Assembly: GCF_014358015.1 (NCBI RefSeq)
Contig: NZ_JACONV010000002.1
Location: 496,001 to 560,000 of the forward strand
DNA: 64,000 nucleotides
Origin: Pseudomonas triticifolii
Lineage (GTDB): Bacteria > Pseudomonadota > Gammaproteobacteria > Pseudomonadales > Pseudomonadaceae
Direction of reading: 5' to 3'
The translations under genes were made by a program, and so were the position numbers. The notes beneath the pieces were generated by a model. That model made no database searches, was not told the DNA's origin, and saw only the letters and a program-made list of their open reading frames with translations. The stretch's first letter is position 1. Each line of letters begins with the position of its first letter. Shown piece after piece: positions 17,840 through 27,372 of this stretch.

Positions 17840-17875
17840 GCGCCCGGTCCAGACCGAGCGCCGGTAAAACCGTTT
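17840..17875 (+). terminator. Tandem hairpins between wecB and the bcsB-like gene
   Basis: An imperfect GC-rich hairpin (gcgcccggt ccag accgagcgc, 17840-17861) is followed at once by cggt-aaa-accg and tttt. It could be a weak terminator or attenuator that lowers read-through within the cluster, or an mRNA-end stabiliser. Confidence 0.35.
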
Positions 17876-17933
17876 TCGCGGGCGCGCCCCGCACCTGGAC
17901 CCAACGGCCTTGAGCCTCAAAGAGATCTGCCTG

Positions 17934-20150
17934 ATGAAATCTTCCGTTACCGTGAACACGGGCGCGTTGAACGCCCTTGCCTGCGGAATGAGCCTGCTGG
18001 CTCTGATGCCCACCTTTGCGCTGGCTGCTGAAAGCCCGTTGACTCAGGCGATCAACCGCATCACCACCGACGCCCGTCAGGAGCGCGTGGTTGAACTGCG
18101 AGAACTGGGCATCGACCGTCCGATCATTCTCAGTGCCACCGATGCGCGCCGTGAGTTATACCTGCCCGTCCCGGCCAACGTCGCACTGACCGACGCGACC
18201 CTGAATTTCGATGCCAGCTACCTGAACGGCGAAGCAGGTCGTAATACGCTGCTGCTATCGCTGGACGGTTATCCGGTGCGCGCGTTGGGCCTCAACGAAG
18301 AGCAAGGCAATGCCAGTGCGACGTTGGGCGTGGATAAAAGTGCGCGGGAAACCGGCTCGGTACGACTGGGCATCGCCTGGTCGTCGGTGATTTCGAAAAC
18401 CCTCTGCGAAGACCAACGGGCGATTGGTAATGTGCTGCGCATCGATCCGCACACTCGCCTGACGTATAGCTATGACGCCAGCCAGTTGCAGGATGTCGGC
18501 GCGGCGTGGAATGCGCTGCCGGGCAAACCCGGCTTGCTGGTCGCGCCCGGTACCTTGTCCAGCGCCAGTTATGACGCTGCCTGGCGTCTGGGTGTCGCAC
18601 TGGAACGCATCGGCAAGCAGGCGAGGATTCTGCCGTTTCCGGCCGTGCAGGACAGCATCGACCTCAGCGGCCTGCGTGTGCCTGCCGAGCTGAAGCAGAT
18701 CCCGGCGTTTGCCAGCCTCGACGGCCAGAGCCAGTACACGCTGAAGAATCAGGCAGAAATCGGCGCGTTGCTGATGCTGGGCCAGACCCCGGCACTGCAG
18801 GCCGATCTGGCCATCAACGATCCACAACTGCTCAAGGCCATTGACGACTCGCTGAACGCGTTGCAGCAGCAGGTTCAGGGGCTCGACGCCTCGGCAGCCA
18901 GCGCGCTCGGCCAGTGGCGTGAGCGTCAGGGCAAAAAAACCCTGGCCGCGTCTGTCGGCAACGACGTCAGCCTGGCGTTACTGGGCAATCGTGCCCTGCT
19001 GCTGATCAAGCCTGAATCCGCCGAAAAAGCCATTGGTCTGTTCAGCTCTGCCTGGAACAAGCTGGCGCTCACTCGCCAGTTGACCATCGGCGAAGAGGCC
19101 GCCATGCCGCTCAGTGAAGACGGCCGCGTGGCACTGACCCGACTGGGTGGCAAACCCGGCACCGTGGACGTATTGGCCAAGACCGACTGGAGTGCATCGT
19201 TCCCGCTGGGCAGCGTGGCCTACGACGGTCGTGTACCGGTGACCGCGATGATCGACGTCGCCGCAGCGCCGGGTGCATCGGGCACACCGCCGGTTGCCAC
19301 GCTCTTTCTTAACGACTACCTGATCGGCGCCATGCAACTGAACGCCGATGGCCGCAAAGAACGCATCGAAGCCCGTATTCCGCGTTATGCGTTGGCCGCA
19401 CAGAACGTCTTGCGCGTGTCCTTTCAGCGTCAACCGGTCAGTAATCAGTGCCTGGAAACGCCGCAGGCGTTCCCGATCTCGGTATTGCCCACCAGCCATG
19501 TGGTCATCGACAAGGTCACACCTGACAACGACTTTTCCGGCATGGCGGCACGTTTCGCCGCTGGCACTCAAGTGATGATCCCCAAAACCTGGCTGGACCG
19601 TCCGGCTGACAGCCTGCCGCAGGTTATCCGTGTCGCCAGCGCGTCGGGCGTTTCGCCGCTGCGTGCGCAACTCAGCGTCAGTGACGACGTCAGCGTCGCG
19701 GTGACGCCTGAGAAGGCATTTCTGGCCTTCGAGCTGCCTGTCAAAGACAGCACCGAATCGGTCAGTGTCGGAAACGACGGGCACCTGCTGATCAATCACA
19801 AAGAGCAGACGCTGCTCGATCTCAAGACGCTCAATCACCTCGCCTCGCTGCAAGTGATCGAGGCGGGCAGCCAGCATGGCATGGTTTACCGCACCCTCGG
19901 TGGACAGGCACCGGGCTTTACGCGTCCGTTGCTGCTGGAGCGCGGCAACGCGACGCTGCTGGCAGACAGTGGGCCGGTCGTCACGTTCGACGCCCGTGAC
20001 CCGACCGGCAGCCAGATGATCGAGGACAACGAACCAACCGGTCTGGATGCATGGCGCAAACCGTCGCTGCTGTGGCTGATTCCGGGCGCTGTCGTGGTCT
20101 TCCTTCTGCTGTTGCTGGCTGGCCGTCGCGCCCGTCGCAACCGCTCGTAA
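17934..20150 (+). CDS. BcsB-like periplasmic polysaccharide-synthesis protein
   Basis: This 738-residue protein has a signal peptide (about 1-34, LMPTFALA then AES) and a long periplasmic part. It ends in one membrane helix (about 715-735, LLWLIPGAVVVFLLLLLAGR) and a basic tail. This is the topology of BcsB, the cellulose-synthase partner that guides nascent glycan in the periplasm. Alternating beta-rich modules (LYLPVPANVALTDATLNF; VATLFLNDYLIGAMQL; NVLRVSFQRQPVSNQCLETP) match the BcsB jelly-roll and ferredoxin-like repeats. It sits between wecB and nfrB, so it probably works with NfrB instead of a BcsA. No cellulose genes are nearby. Confidence 0.75.
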   Translation: MKSSVTVNTGALNALACGMSLLALMPTFALAAESPLTQAINRITTDARQERVVELRELGIDRPIILSATDARRELYLPVPANVALTDATLNFDASYLNGEAGRNTLLLSLDGYPVRALGLNEEQGNASATLGVDKSARETGSVRLGIAWSSVISKTLCEDQRAIGNVLRIDPHTRLTYSYDASQLQDVGAAWNALPGKPGLLVAPGTLSSASYDAAWRLGVALERIGKQARILPFPAVQDSIDLSGLRVPAELKQIPAFASLDGQSQYTLKNQAEIGALLMLGQTPALQADLAINDPQLLKAIDDSLNALQQQVQGLDASAASALGQWRERQGKKTLAASVGNDVSLALLGNRALLLIKPESAEKAIGLFSSAWNKLALTRQLTIGEEAAMPLSEDGRVALTRLGGKPGTVDVLAKTDWSASFPLGSVAYDGRVPVTAMIDVAAAPGASGTPPVATLFLNDYLIGAMQLNADGRKERIEARIPRYALAAQNVLRVSFQRQPVSNQCLETPQAFPISVLPTSHVVIDKVTPDNDFSGMAARFAAGTQVMIPKTWLDRPADSLPQVIRVASASGVSPLRAQLSVSDDVSVAVTPEKAFLAFELPVKDSTESVSVGNDGHLLINHKEQTLLDLKTLNHLASLQVIEAGSQHGMVYRTLGGQAPGFTRPLLLERGNATLLADSGPVVTFDARDPTGSQMIEDNEPTGLDAWRKPSLLWLIPGAVVVFLLLLLAGRRARRNRS

Positions 20151-20162
20151 CGGGAAGCCGCA

Positions 20163-22283
20163 ATGACGTCGCTTTATTGGCCGTACTGGCTGGCCCATTA
20201 CTACAGCGTGCTGGAAGTCGCGACCATCGTCGTCGGCTTGATCATTCTGGTGTCGAGCATCGATGACCTGATCATCGACGTCTGGTACTGGGCCAGACGT
20301 CTGTACCGCAAGTTCACTGCAGAACGCCGCTACCGGCCGCTGACCGCCGAGCAGCTCATGGCCCGCGACGAGCAGCCGCTGGCGATCATGGTCCCGGCCT
20401 GGCTGGAATACGACGTCATTGCGCCGATGATCGAGAACATGGTGTCGACCCTCGACTACCAGAACTACGTCGTCTTCGTCGGCACCTACATCAACGACCA
20501 GCGCACCATCGACGAGGTGGAGCGCATGCGTCGTCGTTACAAGCAGTTGCACCGCGTGGAGGTTCCGCACGACGGTCCCACGTGCAAGGCTGACTGCCTG
20601 AACTGGGTGATCCAGGCGATTTTTCTGTATGAGCAGACCCATGCCGTGCAGTTCGCCGGCACCATCCTGCACGACAGCGAAGACGTGCTGCACCCGCTGG
20701 AATTGCGCCTGTTCAACTACCTGTTGCCGCGCAAGGACATGATCCAGTTGCCGGTCGTGTCGCTGGAACGCAACTGGTATGAATGGGTGGCGGGCACTTA
20801 CATGGACGAGTTCGCCGAGTGGCACGGCAAGGATCTGGTGGTGCGCGAAAGCATGACCGATACCGTGCCGTCCGCAGGCGTAGGCACCTGTTTTTCGCGT
20901 CGCGCCTTGATGGTGCTGGCCGATGAAAACCAGAACCAGCCGTTCAACACCGAAAGCCTGACCGAAGACTACGACGTCGGCGCGCGCCTGGCGAAATACG
21001 GCATGCAGGCGATTTTCGTGCGCTTTCCGGTGCAGTTTCGTGTGCTGCGCAAATCCTGGTTTCGCAAGCCGTACGAGTCGACGCTGGAAATGCCGTTGTG
21101 CGTACGCGAGTTTTTCCCCGACACCTTCCGTACCGCGTTTCGCCAAAAGGCTCGCTGGACGCTGGGCATCGGCCTGCAAGGCTGGGAACAGATGGGCTGG
21201 AGCGGCTCGCTTGCCAACCGCTATCTGTTGTTTCGCGACCGCAAGGGCGTGGTGACGTCGTTTGTCAGCATCATTGCTTACATCATTCTGGTGCAGTTGG
21301 TGGCGCTGATCGTGTTGCGTGCCAGCGGGCTGTGGAACACCAGTTTCCCCACGCCGTTCGAAACCAATGGCGTCGTCAAGTATCTGCTGGTGGCGAACGG
21401 CATTGCGCTGCTGTGGCGCATGGTGCATCGCTTTTATTTCACGACGATTCTCTACGGCTGGCAGCACGGTTTGCTGTCGTTGCCGCGCATGGTGGTGGGC
21501 AATTTCGTCAACTTCATGGCGGCGGCACGGGCCTGGCGGATGTTTCTGGTGGGCAAGCTGCTCAATCGCAAACTGGCCTGGGACAAGACCATGCACGATT
21601 TTCCGTCCACCGACCTGGTCGCCATCGCGCCGCGTCGGCTGGGCAGCGTGTTGTTGTCGTGGCAAGCCATCAACGACGAGAAACTGCAGACCGCGCTGAC
21701 TGAACAGCAAACCCGCAAGCTGCCTCTGGGTCGCATCCTGTTGAGCCACGGCTGGCTCGACGATGAAACCCTGGCCGAAGCCATTGCGTTCCAGAGCGAC
21801 CTGCCTCGGGTGTTCGACATCGCCAGTAAACGCGCTACCGACTCGCCGCTCGCCGACGAGTTCTGTCTGCGCTGGCGCGCCGTCCCCCTGGCCGTCGACA
21901 TTCAGGGACGGCAACAACTCGCAGTTGCCAGCCCGCTTCCCGAAGAAGGGCTGCAACAGATCACCGAGCAACTGGGCGCAGAGCCTGTGCAGTTGATCGC
22001 ACGCGAAAGCGAGATCGTCGCGCAACTGCGTCTGTTGCAGGCAGTCGATGGTCAACCGCTGCCTGCTACAGCACCACTGCTGGGCGACCTGCTGATCGAA
22101 CAAGGGCTGCTGGAGCGCGAAGTGTTCAGCAAGGCCATGCTCGGCTATCGCCCCCACATACATGGCCGGATCGGCGATTACCTGGTCGATATCGGTGTGC
22201 TGCCTCGCGAAACCATCGAGCAGGCCGTGGCGCGTCAGCATGACCACTACCGAACTGACGCACCCACGGAGCAGCCGCTATGA
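20163..22283 (+). CDS. nfrB: NfrB-like inner-membrane glycosyltransferase with C-terminal MshEN-type c-di-GMP domains
   Basis: This is a 706-residue polytopic protein. Helix 1 (about 12-32) is followed by a GT-2 domain (about 70-330) with VPAWLEYD, HDGPTCKADCLNW, a DSED acidic motif, TEDYD and QKARWTLGIG (the QxxRW signature of processive synthases). Membrane helices follow at about 360-460. The cytoplasmic C-terminus (about 485-700) holds repeated LG-x-x-L-x-x-x-G units (RLGSVLLSW, PLGRILLSHG, LLGDLLIEQG, RIGDYLVDIG), like the MshEN/type II secretion E N-terminal domain that binds c-di-GMP. This is the layout of E. coli NfrB, needed for phage N4 adsorption. Coupled to nfrA by a four-base overlap. 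Confidence 0.87.
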   Translation: MTSLYWPYWLAHYYSVLEVATIVVGLIILVSSIDDLIIDVWYWARRLYRKFTAERRYRPLTAEQLMARDEQPLAIMVPAWLEYDVIAPMIENMVSTLDYQNYVVFVGTYINDQRTIDEVERMRRRYKQLHRVEVPHDGPTCKADCLNWVIQAIFLYEQTHAVQFAGTILHDSEDVLHPLELRLFNYLLPRKDMIQLPVVSLERNWYEWVAGTYMDEFAEWHGKDLVVRESMTDTVPSAGVGTCFSRRALMVLADENQNQPFNTESLTEDYDVGARLAKYGMQAIFVRFPVQFRVLRKSWFRKPYESTLEMPLCVREFFPDTFRTAFRQKARWTLGIGLQGWEQMGWSGSLANRYLLFRDRKGVVTSFVSIIAYIILVQLVALIVLRASGLWNTSFPTPFETNGVVKYLLVANGIALLWRMVHRFYFTTILYGWQHGLLSLPRMVVGNFVNFMAAARAWRMFLVGKLLNRKLAWDKTMHDFPSTDLVAIAPRRLGSVLLSWQAINDEKLQTALTEQQTRKLPLGRILLSHGWLDDETLAEAIAFQSDLPRVFDIASKRATDSPLADEFCLRWRAVPLAVDIQGRQQLAVASPLPEEGLQQITEQLGAEPVQLIARESEIVAQLRLLQAVDGQPLPATAPLLGDLLIEQGLLEREVFSKAMLGYRPHIHGRIGDYLVDIGVLPRETIEQAVARQHDHYRTDAPTEQPL

Positions 22284-24244
22284 AGCGCCCGTTCATCCTG
22301 TCGGTCATGGCGACCGGCCTGAGCCTGTGTTCATCGTTCAGCCAGGCGCAGATCCTGCCGCTGCCATTAACCGGCCCCGCCTACGCCGTCGCCAACGAAG
22401 CGTACGCCGCCTACAACCGCAAGGATTACGACCTGGCCATTGCCAAGGCGCGCGAAGCCTTGCGCCAGCGCGAGGACGCCGATCAGTTACGTAAACTGAT
22501 CGCACTGGCCGAGCGCGACAAGGACCGGCGCGATCATCCGCAACGCTATCCCGCTGCGCGACCAAAGCCTGGCTATCTGGAAGGCAATATTGCCCTGCGT
22601 GCCTACGCCAACCGCGACTACGAGCGCTCGGCGCAACATGCGCGCAAGGCCGTGGCCCAGGCACCGAAGAACCTCGACTACCGCATGATGCTGATCGAAG
22701 CGCTGCAACGTCAGCAGCGGCTCGAAGAGGCTCAAGTGGCCATCGATGAAGCAACTCAGGCGGTCGGCCCGCAACCGGCGCTGACCCGACGCCAGCAGGC
22801 GATTCAGGAACAGCTGGCGGAGAATACGGCTGCCAGCGGCTATGCCGCGCTGGCCCGTGGCGACAACGAAACGGCGGTCAGCGAAGCCCGTGATGCGGTG
22901 CGTCGTTTCCCGCAGCAAGTGGCGTATCGAAAACTGCTGGTCAGCGCACTGATCGCCCAGCAGCAATTCAGCGAGGCCCGCTCTGCAGCGACCGAAGCGC
23001 TGGCGCTCAATGGCAATGATGCGACCTTGCTCGTCCAGCGCGGGCAAATGCGTCAGCGCCTGGGCGACACCTCGGGTGCCCGGCAGGACTTTGCCCAGGC
23101 GCTTGCCGTCGGCAACCTGCCACTGCGCGAACAGGCGTCGCTGTACGCCGCGATGGGGCAGCCCAATGAGGCCATGCTGCGCATGCAGAAAGCCCGTGAT
23201 GCCGGCGAGCTGCAACCGGGTGACGAGGTCCAGCTTGCCTATATGCTCAGCCAGGCAGGCGATGATCGCGGTGCGCTGAACGAATTCAAGCGAGTGGACC
23301 GCCAGGTCGGGCTCAAGCCCAAGGAGGTTCAGGATGCGGCCTACAGCGCCATGCGTAACGACGATGACGCGCAAGCCATCGCGTATTTCCGGCGCGTCCT
23401 GGATTACCAACAGACCGGCGATCTGCGCATGCCCGATCAGCAGGTGTTCGACACCCGCCGCGCAGTCTCGGACCTGTCCCGCGAATGGGGCGTGACCAAC
23501 ACCACTACGTACCGCGGTGCCAGCACCTCCAGCGGCCTGAACGGTGCACCCGGCAGCAACAGTGACAGCCTGCAGAACAGCACCGAAGTGTTCTGGCGGC
23601 CGTTCGGCTATCGCAACGCGCGCTTCGTCGAATTGTATGGTCGGGTGACCGACACCCTCTGGAGCAAGGAAAGCAGCGCCGACACCGGCGCAGATGCCTT
23701 GCAGGGCGCGCTTGGGGTGCGGGTCAAGCCGTTCAGCAGCGTCAACGTGATCGGCGCGCTGGAGCGCACCTTTCCGATCGGTAGTTCGAATATCGACGGC
23801 GATTGGCTGGTGCGGCTGGGCTACGGCTCCAGCATCGGCACCGACCTGCGCGTCGATGTGCCCAGTTGGTGGACCTCGCAGCTGTATCTGGAAGGCGGTC
23901 GATACGTGCAGGACAAGCGCAACTACTTCAACAGTGAATGGCAGGTCGGCCGCAGTTTCCGCCTGGACAGCATCAGCCCCAGGCTGGTGGTGTTCCCGCA
24001 TGTGGTCGCCGCCGTGGACTACGACTCGAAAATGCGCAGTGAGGTCGACGCGCTCGGCCAGAACCGCACCTCGTCCGGTCGTGCGGGCGGGCTGGGCGTC
24101 GGCACAGGCGTGCGCTACTGGTTCCGCGAGGACAAGTACAAGGCACCACAGTCCTATGTCGATTTTTCCGTGCAGTACCGGGAGAAGGTCTTCGGCGACG
24201 ATCGCGCCGAGGGCGTGTTCGCACGCATGACCTTTTCATGGTGA
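22280..24244 (+). CDS. nfrA: NfrA-like outer-membrane protein (TPR plus barrel; phage N4 receptor family)
   Basis: This 654-residue protein has a signal peptide (about 1-24, ending FSQAQ). Tetratricopeptide-like helical repeats follow (about 40-390, e.g. AYAAYNRKDYDLAIAKAREA, ALRAYANRDYERSAQHARKA). The C-terminal beta-barrel (about 410-654) is rich in alternating aromatic residues and ends FARMTFSW. That is the plan of NfrA and of other export porins such as BcsC and PgaA: a periplasmic scaffold plus a glycan exit channel. The start ATG overlaps the nfrB stop. At 654 residues it is shorter than E. coli NfrA (about 990), chiefly by having fewer repeats. Confidence 0.82.
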   Translation: MKRPFILSVMATGLSLCSSFSQAQILPLPLTGPAYAVANEAYAAYNRKDYDLAIAKAREALRQREDADQLRKLIALAERDKDRRDHPQRYPAARPKPGYLEGNIALRAYANRDYERSAQHARKAVAQAPKNLDYRMMLIEALQRQQRLEEAQVAIDEATQAVGPQPALTRRQQAIQEQLAENTAASGYAALARGDNETAVSEARDAVRRFPQQVAYRKLLVSALIAQQQFSEARSAATEALALNGNDATLLVQRGQMRQRLGDTSGARQDFAQALAVGNLPLREQASLYAAMGQPNEAMLRMQKARDAGELQPGDEVQLAYMLSQAGDDRGALNEFKRVDRQVGLKPKEVQDAAYSAMRNDDDAQAIAYFRRVLDYQQTGDLRMPDQQVFDTRRAVSDLSREWGVTNTTTYRGASTSSGLNGAPGSNSDSLQNSTEVFWRPFGYRNARFVELYGRVTDTLWSKESSADTGADALQGALGVRVKPFSSVNVIGALERTFPIGSSNIDGDWLVRLGYGSSIGTDLRVDVPSWWTSQLYLEGGRYVQDKRNYFNSEWQVGRSFRLDSISPRLVVFPHVVAAVDYDSKMRSEVDALGQNRTSSGRAGGLGVGTGVRYWFREDKYKAPQSYVDFSVQYREKVFGDDRAEGVFARMTFSW

Positions 24245-24257
24245 TCGCACTGGCGCA

Positions 24258-25151
24258 ATGTGGATCGAGGGACAATGCTTGAAGGGCCTCATGTCGCTGT
24301 TGCAGGGAAGGCCCTTGATCAAGACCTCGTTGGCGGCGCTGCTGGTCGGTGTGCTCGGCATAGTGACAGGCGAGCTGGGTCAGCTGTTGCCGTCCAAAGG
24401 TTCGAACATCGTCGGGATCGTCTGGCAGCCAGATAATGCGACCGTGGGCATCAGCGGCGACTGGGACAGGCTCGGCGCACGGGAACTGCTGGTGCAATGG
24501 ACGGCGGTGGATAACCAGGCGTTCATTCCCGGTACCACGCTGCCCACCGTACCGGTTCTTCCAGACTGGGCACGGATTGGCAAAGAGCCCTGGGCACAGG
24601 ATGTGATCCTGGGACTGGCCGGGCATTTCAGCGAAAACCTGTCGCGCGACAACATCGAGCAACTGGCAACGCTTTCGGCGCAACTGGCCAAGGTCAAGAC
24701 GCCACTCAATGTCACCGGCTGGTATTTTCCGGCCGAGGTCGATCCCAGCTGGAGCCGTGCAAAAGAGTTGCCCGCGCTGTTGGCAAAACTGCCAAGACCG
24801 TTGTGGATCAGCGTCTATGACGGTGCCAACATCGGTCCTGCTGCGACCGCCGACTGGCTGAAAACCTGGCTGCCGGACGACATCGGTGTGTTCTTCCAGG
24901 ACGGCGTCGGTGTCTACGCACGCACCGCTCCGGTCGCACGTACCTATGCTGACGCCTTGCGCGCGCGGCTGGGCAAACATCGCGTAAGGATCATCGTCGA
25001 AGCCTTTCGTCCGCAGGTCGGCGGCGGCTTTCGCTCAGCGACGGCGGCCGAATTGAAACCCCAACTTGCTGCGTATGAGGGCTATCCCCTTTATCTGTTC
25101 GACGGCCCGCATTACGTGACGCCTGCACTGGTGAAGGCGCTGAGCAAATAG
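24258..25151 (+). CDS. Putative glycan-active periplasmic protein, YbcH position in the nfr cluster
   Basis: This 297-residue protein has a hydrophobic segment (about 22-40, SLAALLVGVLGIVTGELG) that can act as a signal or anchor. The rest looks like a TIM-barrel sugar hydrolase (GIVWQPDNATVGISGDWDRL; LLVQWTAVDNQAF; TGWYFPAEVDPSW; IGVFFQDGVGV; YPLYLFDGPHYVTP). The length and position, directly after nfrA, match E. coli ybcH, which lies at the end of the nfr operon. Conserved Asp and Glu residues (PAEVDPS, FFQDG) could be catalytic, perhaps trimming or releasing the polymer. An in-frame ATG at 24291 is an alternative start. Function is inferred from position and fold-like features. Confidence 0.6.
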   Translation: MWIEGQCLKGLMSLLQGRPLIKTSLAALLVGVLGIVTGELGQLLPSKGSNIVGIVWQPDNATVGISGDWDRLGARELLVQWTAVDNQAFIPGTTLPTVPVLPDWARIGKEPWAQDVILGLAGHFSENLSRDNIEQLATLSAQLAKVKTPLNVTGWYFPAEVDPSWSRAKELPALLAKLPRPLWISVYDGANIGPAATADWLKTWLPDDIGVFFQDGVGVYARTAPVARTYADALRARLGKHRVRIIVEAFRPQVGGGFRSATAAELKPQLAAYEGYPLYLFDGPHYVTPALVKALSK

Positions 25152-25244
25152 ACACTCATCTCTGCTCAGTCATCCACAGGCCGTTTGAGGGGCTTCGCCG
25201 GATCGGATGACTTGACCTGGGAAAACGTCTCTTCAGACGAAGCG

Positions 25245-26264
25245 TTACCTCCTCAACAATCGCTCGGCCATGTCATTGGCGATACGTGCCGACGAGCGCT
25301 TTTCAGCTTGTGAATGGGCGAAGACTTCAGTCAGGCGCACGCCGATTCGGGACAAGTGGCTGCTGATCGCGTCTTGATCCTTGGCGTAATGACTGAGCGT
25401 GACGTAGATCAGCCCGCCTGAGTTGATGACGTAGTCTGGCGCATAGAGAATCCCGCGGGCCTCCAGTTGATCGGCGACCTGCAGGCTGCTCAACTGGTTG
25501 TTGGCAGCACCGGCCACTGCCGCGCAACGCAATTGCGCGACGCTCTTGCCGTTCAATACGTGGCCCAGGGCACAGGGCGCGAGAATATCGCAAGGCGAGC
25601 TCAGCAGCGCTTCACAGGCGACCGGATGAGCACCGAACTGCTCCATCGCCCGCTGCACCCGATCGCTGTCCAGATCGCTGACCAGCAACTCCGCCCCGGC
25701 GGCGTGGAGCAGTTCGGCCAAGGGATAGCCCACATGACCCAGTCCCTGGATCGCCACGCGCAAGCCTTCCAGGTTATCGCTGCCCAAACGGGCCATGGCA
25801 GTGGCGCGTATACCGGTAAAAATACCACTGGCTGTGCTCGGCGACGGGTCGCCCTCTTCACTGGTGCTGGTGACATGGCGCGTGACGCGCGCAATGCAGT
25901 CCATGTCGAGGCTGGAGGTTCCGCTGTCGACCGCGGTGATGTATCGCCCCTTGAGGGTTTCGATGAAGCGCCCCAGCGACTCGAACAACGCCGGGCGACT
26001 GACCAGCCGCGGGGGCCGAATGATCACGGTCTTGCCGCCACCGACCGGAAGACCGGCAAGCGCAGCCTTGTAGCTCATGCTCTTTGCCAGCCGAATGGCG
26101 TCCTCTATCGCACTCTCTTCGTCTGGATAGGTCAGGTAGCGACAACCTCCCAGCGCCGGTCCCATCCGGCTGTTGTGGATAGCAATCACGGCGGTCAATC
26201 CGACCTGCGGGTCGCTGACCATGTGCAGCGCCTCGACACCGGACTGTTGCATGAGCGCGAACAT
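25245..26264 (-). CDS. ldh: Leucine/valine/phenylalanine dehydrogenase
   Basis: This cytoplasmic NAD-dependent amino-acid dehydrogenase (339 residues) interconverts branched-chain amino acids and their 2-oxo acids. The family signature LPVGGGKTVI carries the catalytic Lys near residue 80, and the DSGTSSLDMD and PSPSTASGIFTGI segments follow. The Rossmann motif is GLGHVGYPLA at about 180, and PDYVINSGGLI is near the end. It is monocistronic and converges with the nfr cluster. Leu, Val or Phe preference cannot be read from sequence alone. Confidence 0.87.
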   Translation of the reverse strand: MFALMQQSGVEALHMVSDPQVGLTAVIAIHNSRMGPALGGCRYLTYPDEESAIEDAIRLAKSMSYKAALAGLPVGGGKTVIIRPPRLVSRPALFESLGRFIETLKGRYITAVDSGTSSLDMDCIARVTRHVTSTSEEGDPSPSTASGIFTGIRATAMARLGSDNLEGLRVAIQGLGHVGYPLAELLHAAGAELLVSDLDSDRVQRAMEQFGAHPVACEALLSSPCDILAPCALGHVLNGKSVAQLRCAAVAGAANNQLSSLQVADQLEARGILYAPDYVINSGGLIYVTLSHYAKDQDAISSHLSRIGVRLTEVFAHSQAEKRSSARIANDMAERLLRR

Positions 26265-26428
26265 TGAGAATGTTCCCTGTTCGTTTATCTAGGCGAGTAT
26301 AGGTGCTGCCCTGAAAAACAATCGACCGTTCAGGCAGATACAAGCGGCGCTGGACGAAATACGTGGGCAGGGCTACAAGGAATCATCGACAACACGCTTT
26401 CACCGAACCTGTTCGAAGGGAGGGGTTC

Positions 26429-27232
26429 ATGACTCCACGTCAGCATTGTCTGGCCTGCCTGCAGCGTATGCCGCCCGCTGTGTTCGAAGCCGCGTTATGG
26501 ATTTCGACGGAGCACGACACCCGGTTTGCTCGCCATGACGTCATGGCCGAGATGGATCATCTACAGCATCAAATCGGCAACGCGCTACCCGTGGCACCCG
26601 CCGCCGAACTCGCTCAGTTGATGCTGCGACAGCTCAGCGCCCTGGGTTTTCAACAGGATGACTGGAACCCTCCCCGGCCCGATTCAGCGCTGCTACACAA
26701 AGTGATCGAACGTCGGCGGGGCCAGCCGTTGGGGCTGGCAATAGTGGCAATGGAAGTGGCCAGGCGGCTGGACATCACCCTTGAAGGCGTCAATTTTCCA
26801 GGGCATTTCCTGCTGCGCGTCCCGGGTGCTGATCATCTGCTTGATCCCTGTGGTGGACGCAGACTGTACCCCAAGGACTGCCGCGAACTGCTGGTTCGAC
26901 AGTTCGGACCGACCATGCAGTTGCACGCCGTGCACATGACCCGCGCAACGCCGGTGAACATGCTGCAGCGCCTCTCACGCAACCTGAGGCATCTGCACAC
27001 GCTTAACGATGATCTGATGGCGGCCCTCAAGGACGCGGACCGCATCGTCGAACTGGGTCAGGCGACCAGCAACGACCATATGGCTCGCGCCAGCCTTTAC
27101 CAGTTGCTGGAATGCCCGCAGGCCGAACGTTTCGACCTGCAACACGCCCTGCTGCTCAGCGATGATCCGATACAAAGGCTCAGGCTGGCTGAACGCCTGA
27201 GCCAGTTGCCTTCGCATCGCAGCGTGCACTGA
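26429..27232 (+). CDS. SirB1-family transglutaminase-like/TPR protein
   Basis: This is a 267-residue cytoplasmic protein of the SirB1 family. The transglutaminase-like half (about 25-160) contains LLHKVIERRRGQPLGLAIVA and NFPGHFLLRVPG. A short tetratricopeptide-like C-terminal half follows (RLSRNLRHLHTLNDDLMAAL). Most members have lost the catalytic triad, and biochemical function is not established. GGGAGGGG just upstream fixes the ATG at 26429. It is transcribed away from the ldh gene. Confidence 0.82.
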   Translation: MTPRQHCLACLQRMPPAVFEAALWISTEHDTRFARHDVMAEMDHLQHQIGNALPVAPAAELAQLMLRQLSALGFQQDDWNPPRPDSALLHKVIERRRGQPLGLAIVAMEVARRLDITLEGVNFPGHFLLRVPGADHLLDPCGGRRLYPKDCRELLVRQFGPTMQLHAVHMTRATPVNMLQRLSRNLRHLHTLNDDLMAALKDADRIVELGQATSNDHMARASLYQLLECPQAERFDLQHALLLSDDPIQRLRLAERLSQLPSHRSVH

Positions 27233-27372
27233 CCGCTCGACCAGGGTGGGTATTGTTGCGGTAAAAGTAACGCTGCATATCCTGTGCGGGGATGTTTCAA
27301 CCACCTCATGGGCGTTACCCTGCGCGCCCTCGAATGACGTGGATTTTTCAGCTCTCTGATCAACGTCTGTTT

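Noticed and set aside
18978..22247. A 1089-codon open frame on the minus strand opposite the bcsB-like and nfrB genes
   Set aside because: It is a codon-bias shadow of two clear plus-strand genes. Its translation has no family resemblance and is rich in His, Gln and Arg, as expected from antisense of high-GC codons.
22487..24001. A 504-codon minus-strand frame opposite nfrA
   Set aside because: Antisense shadow of nfrA, no recognisable domain.
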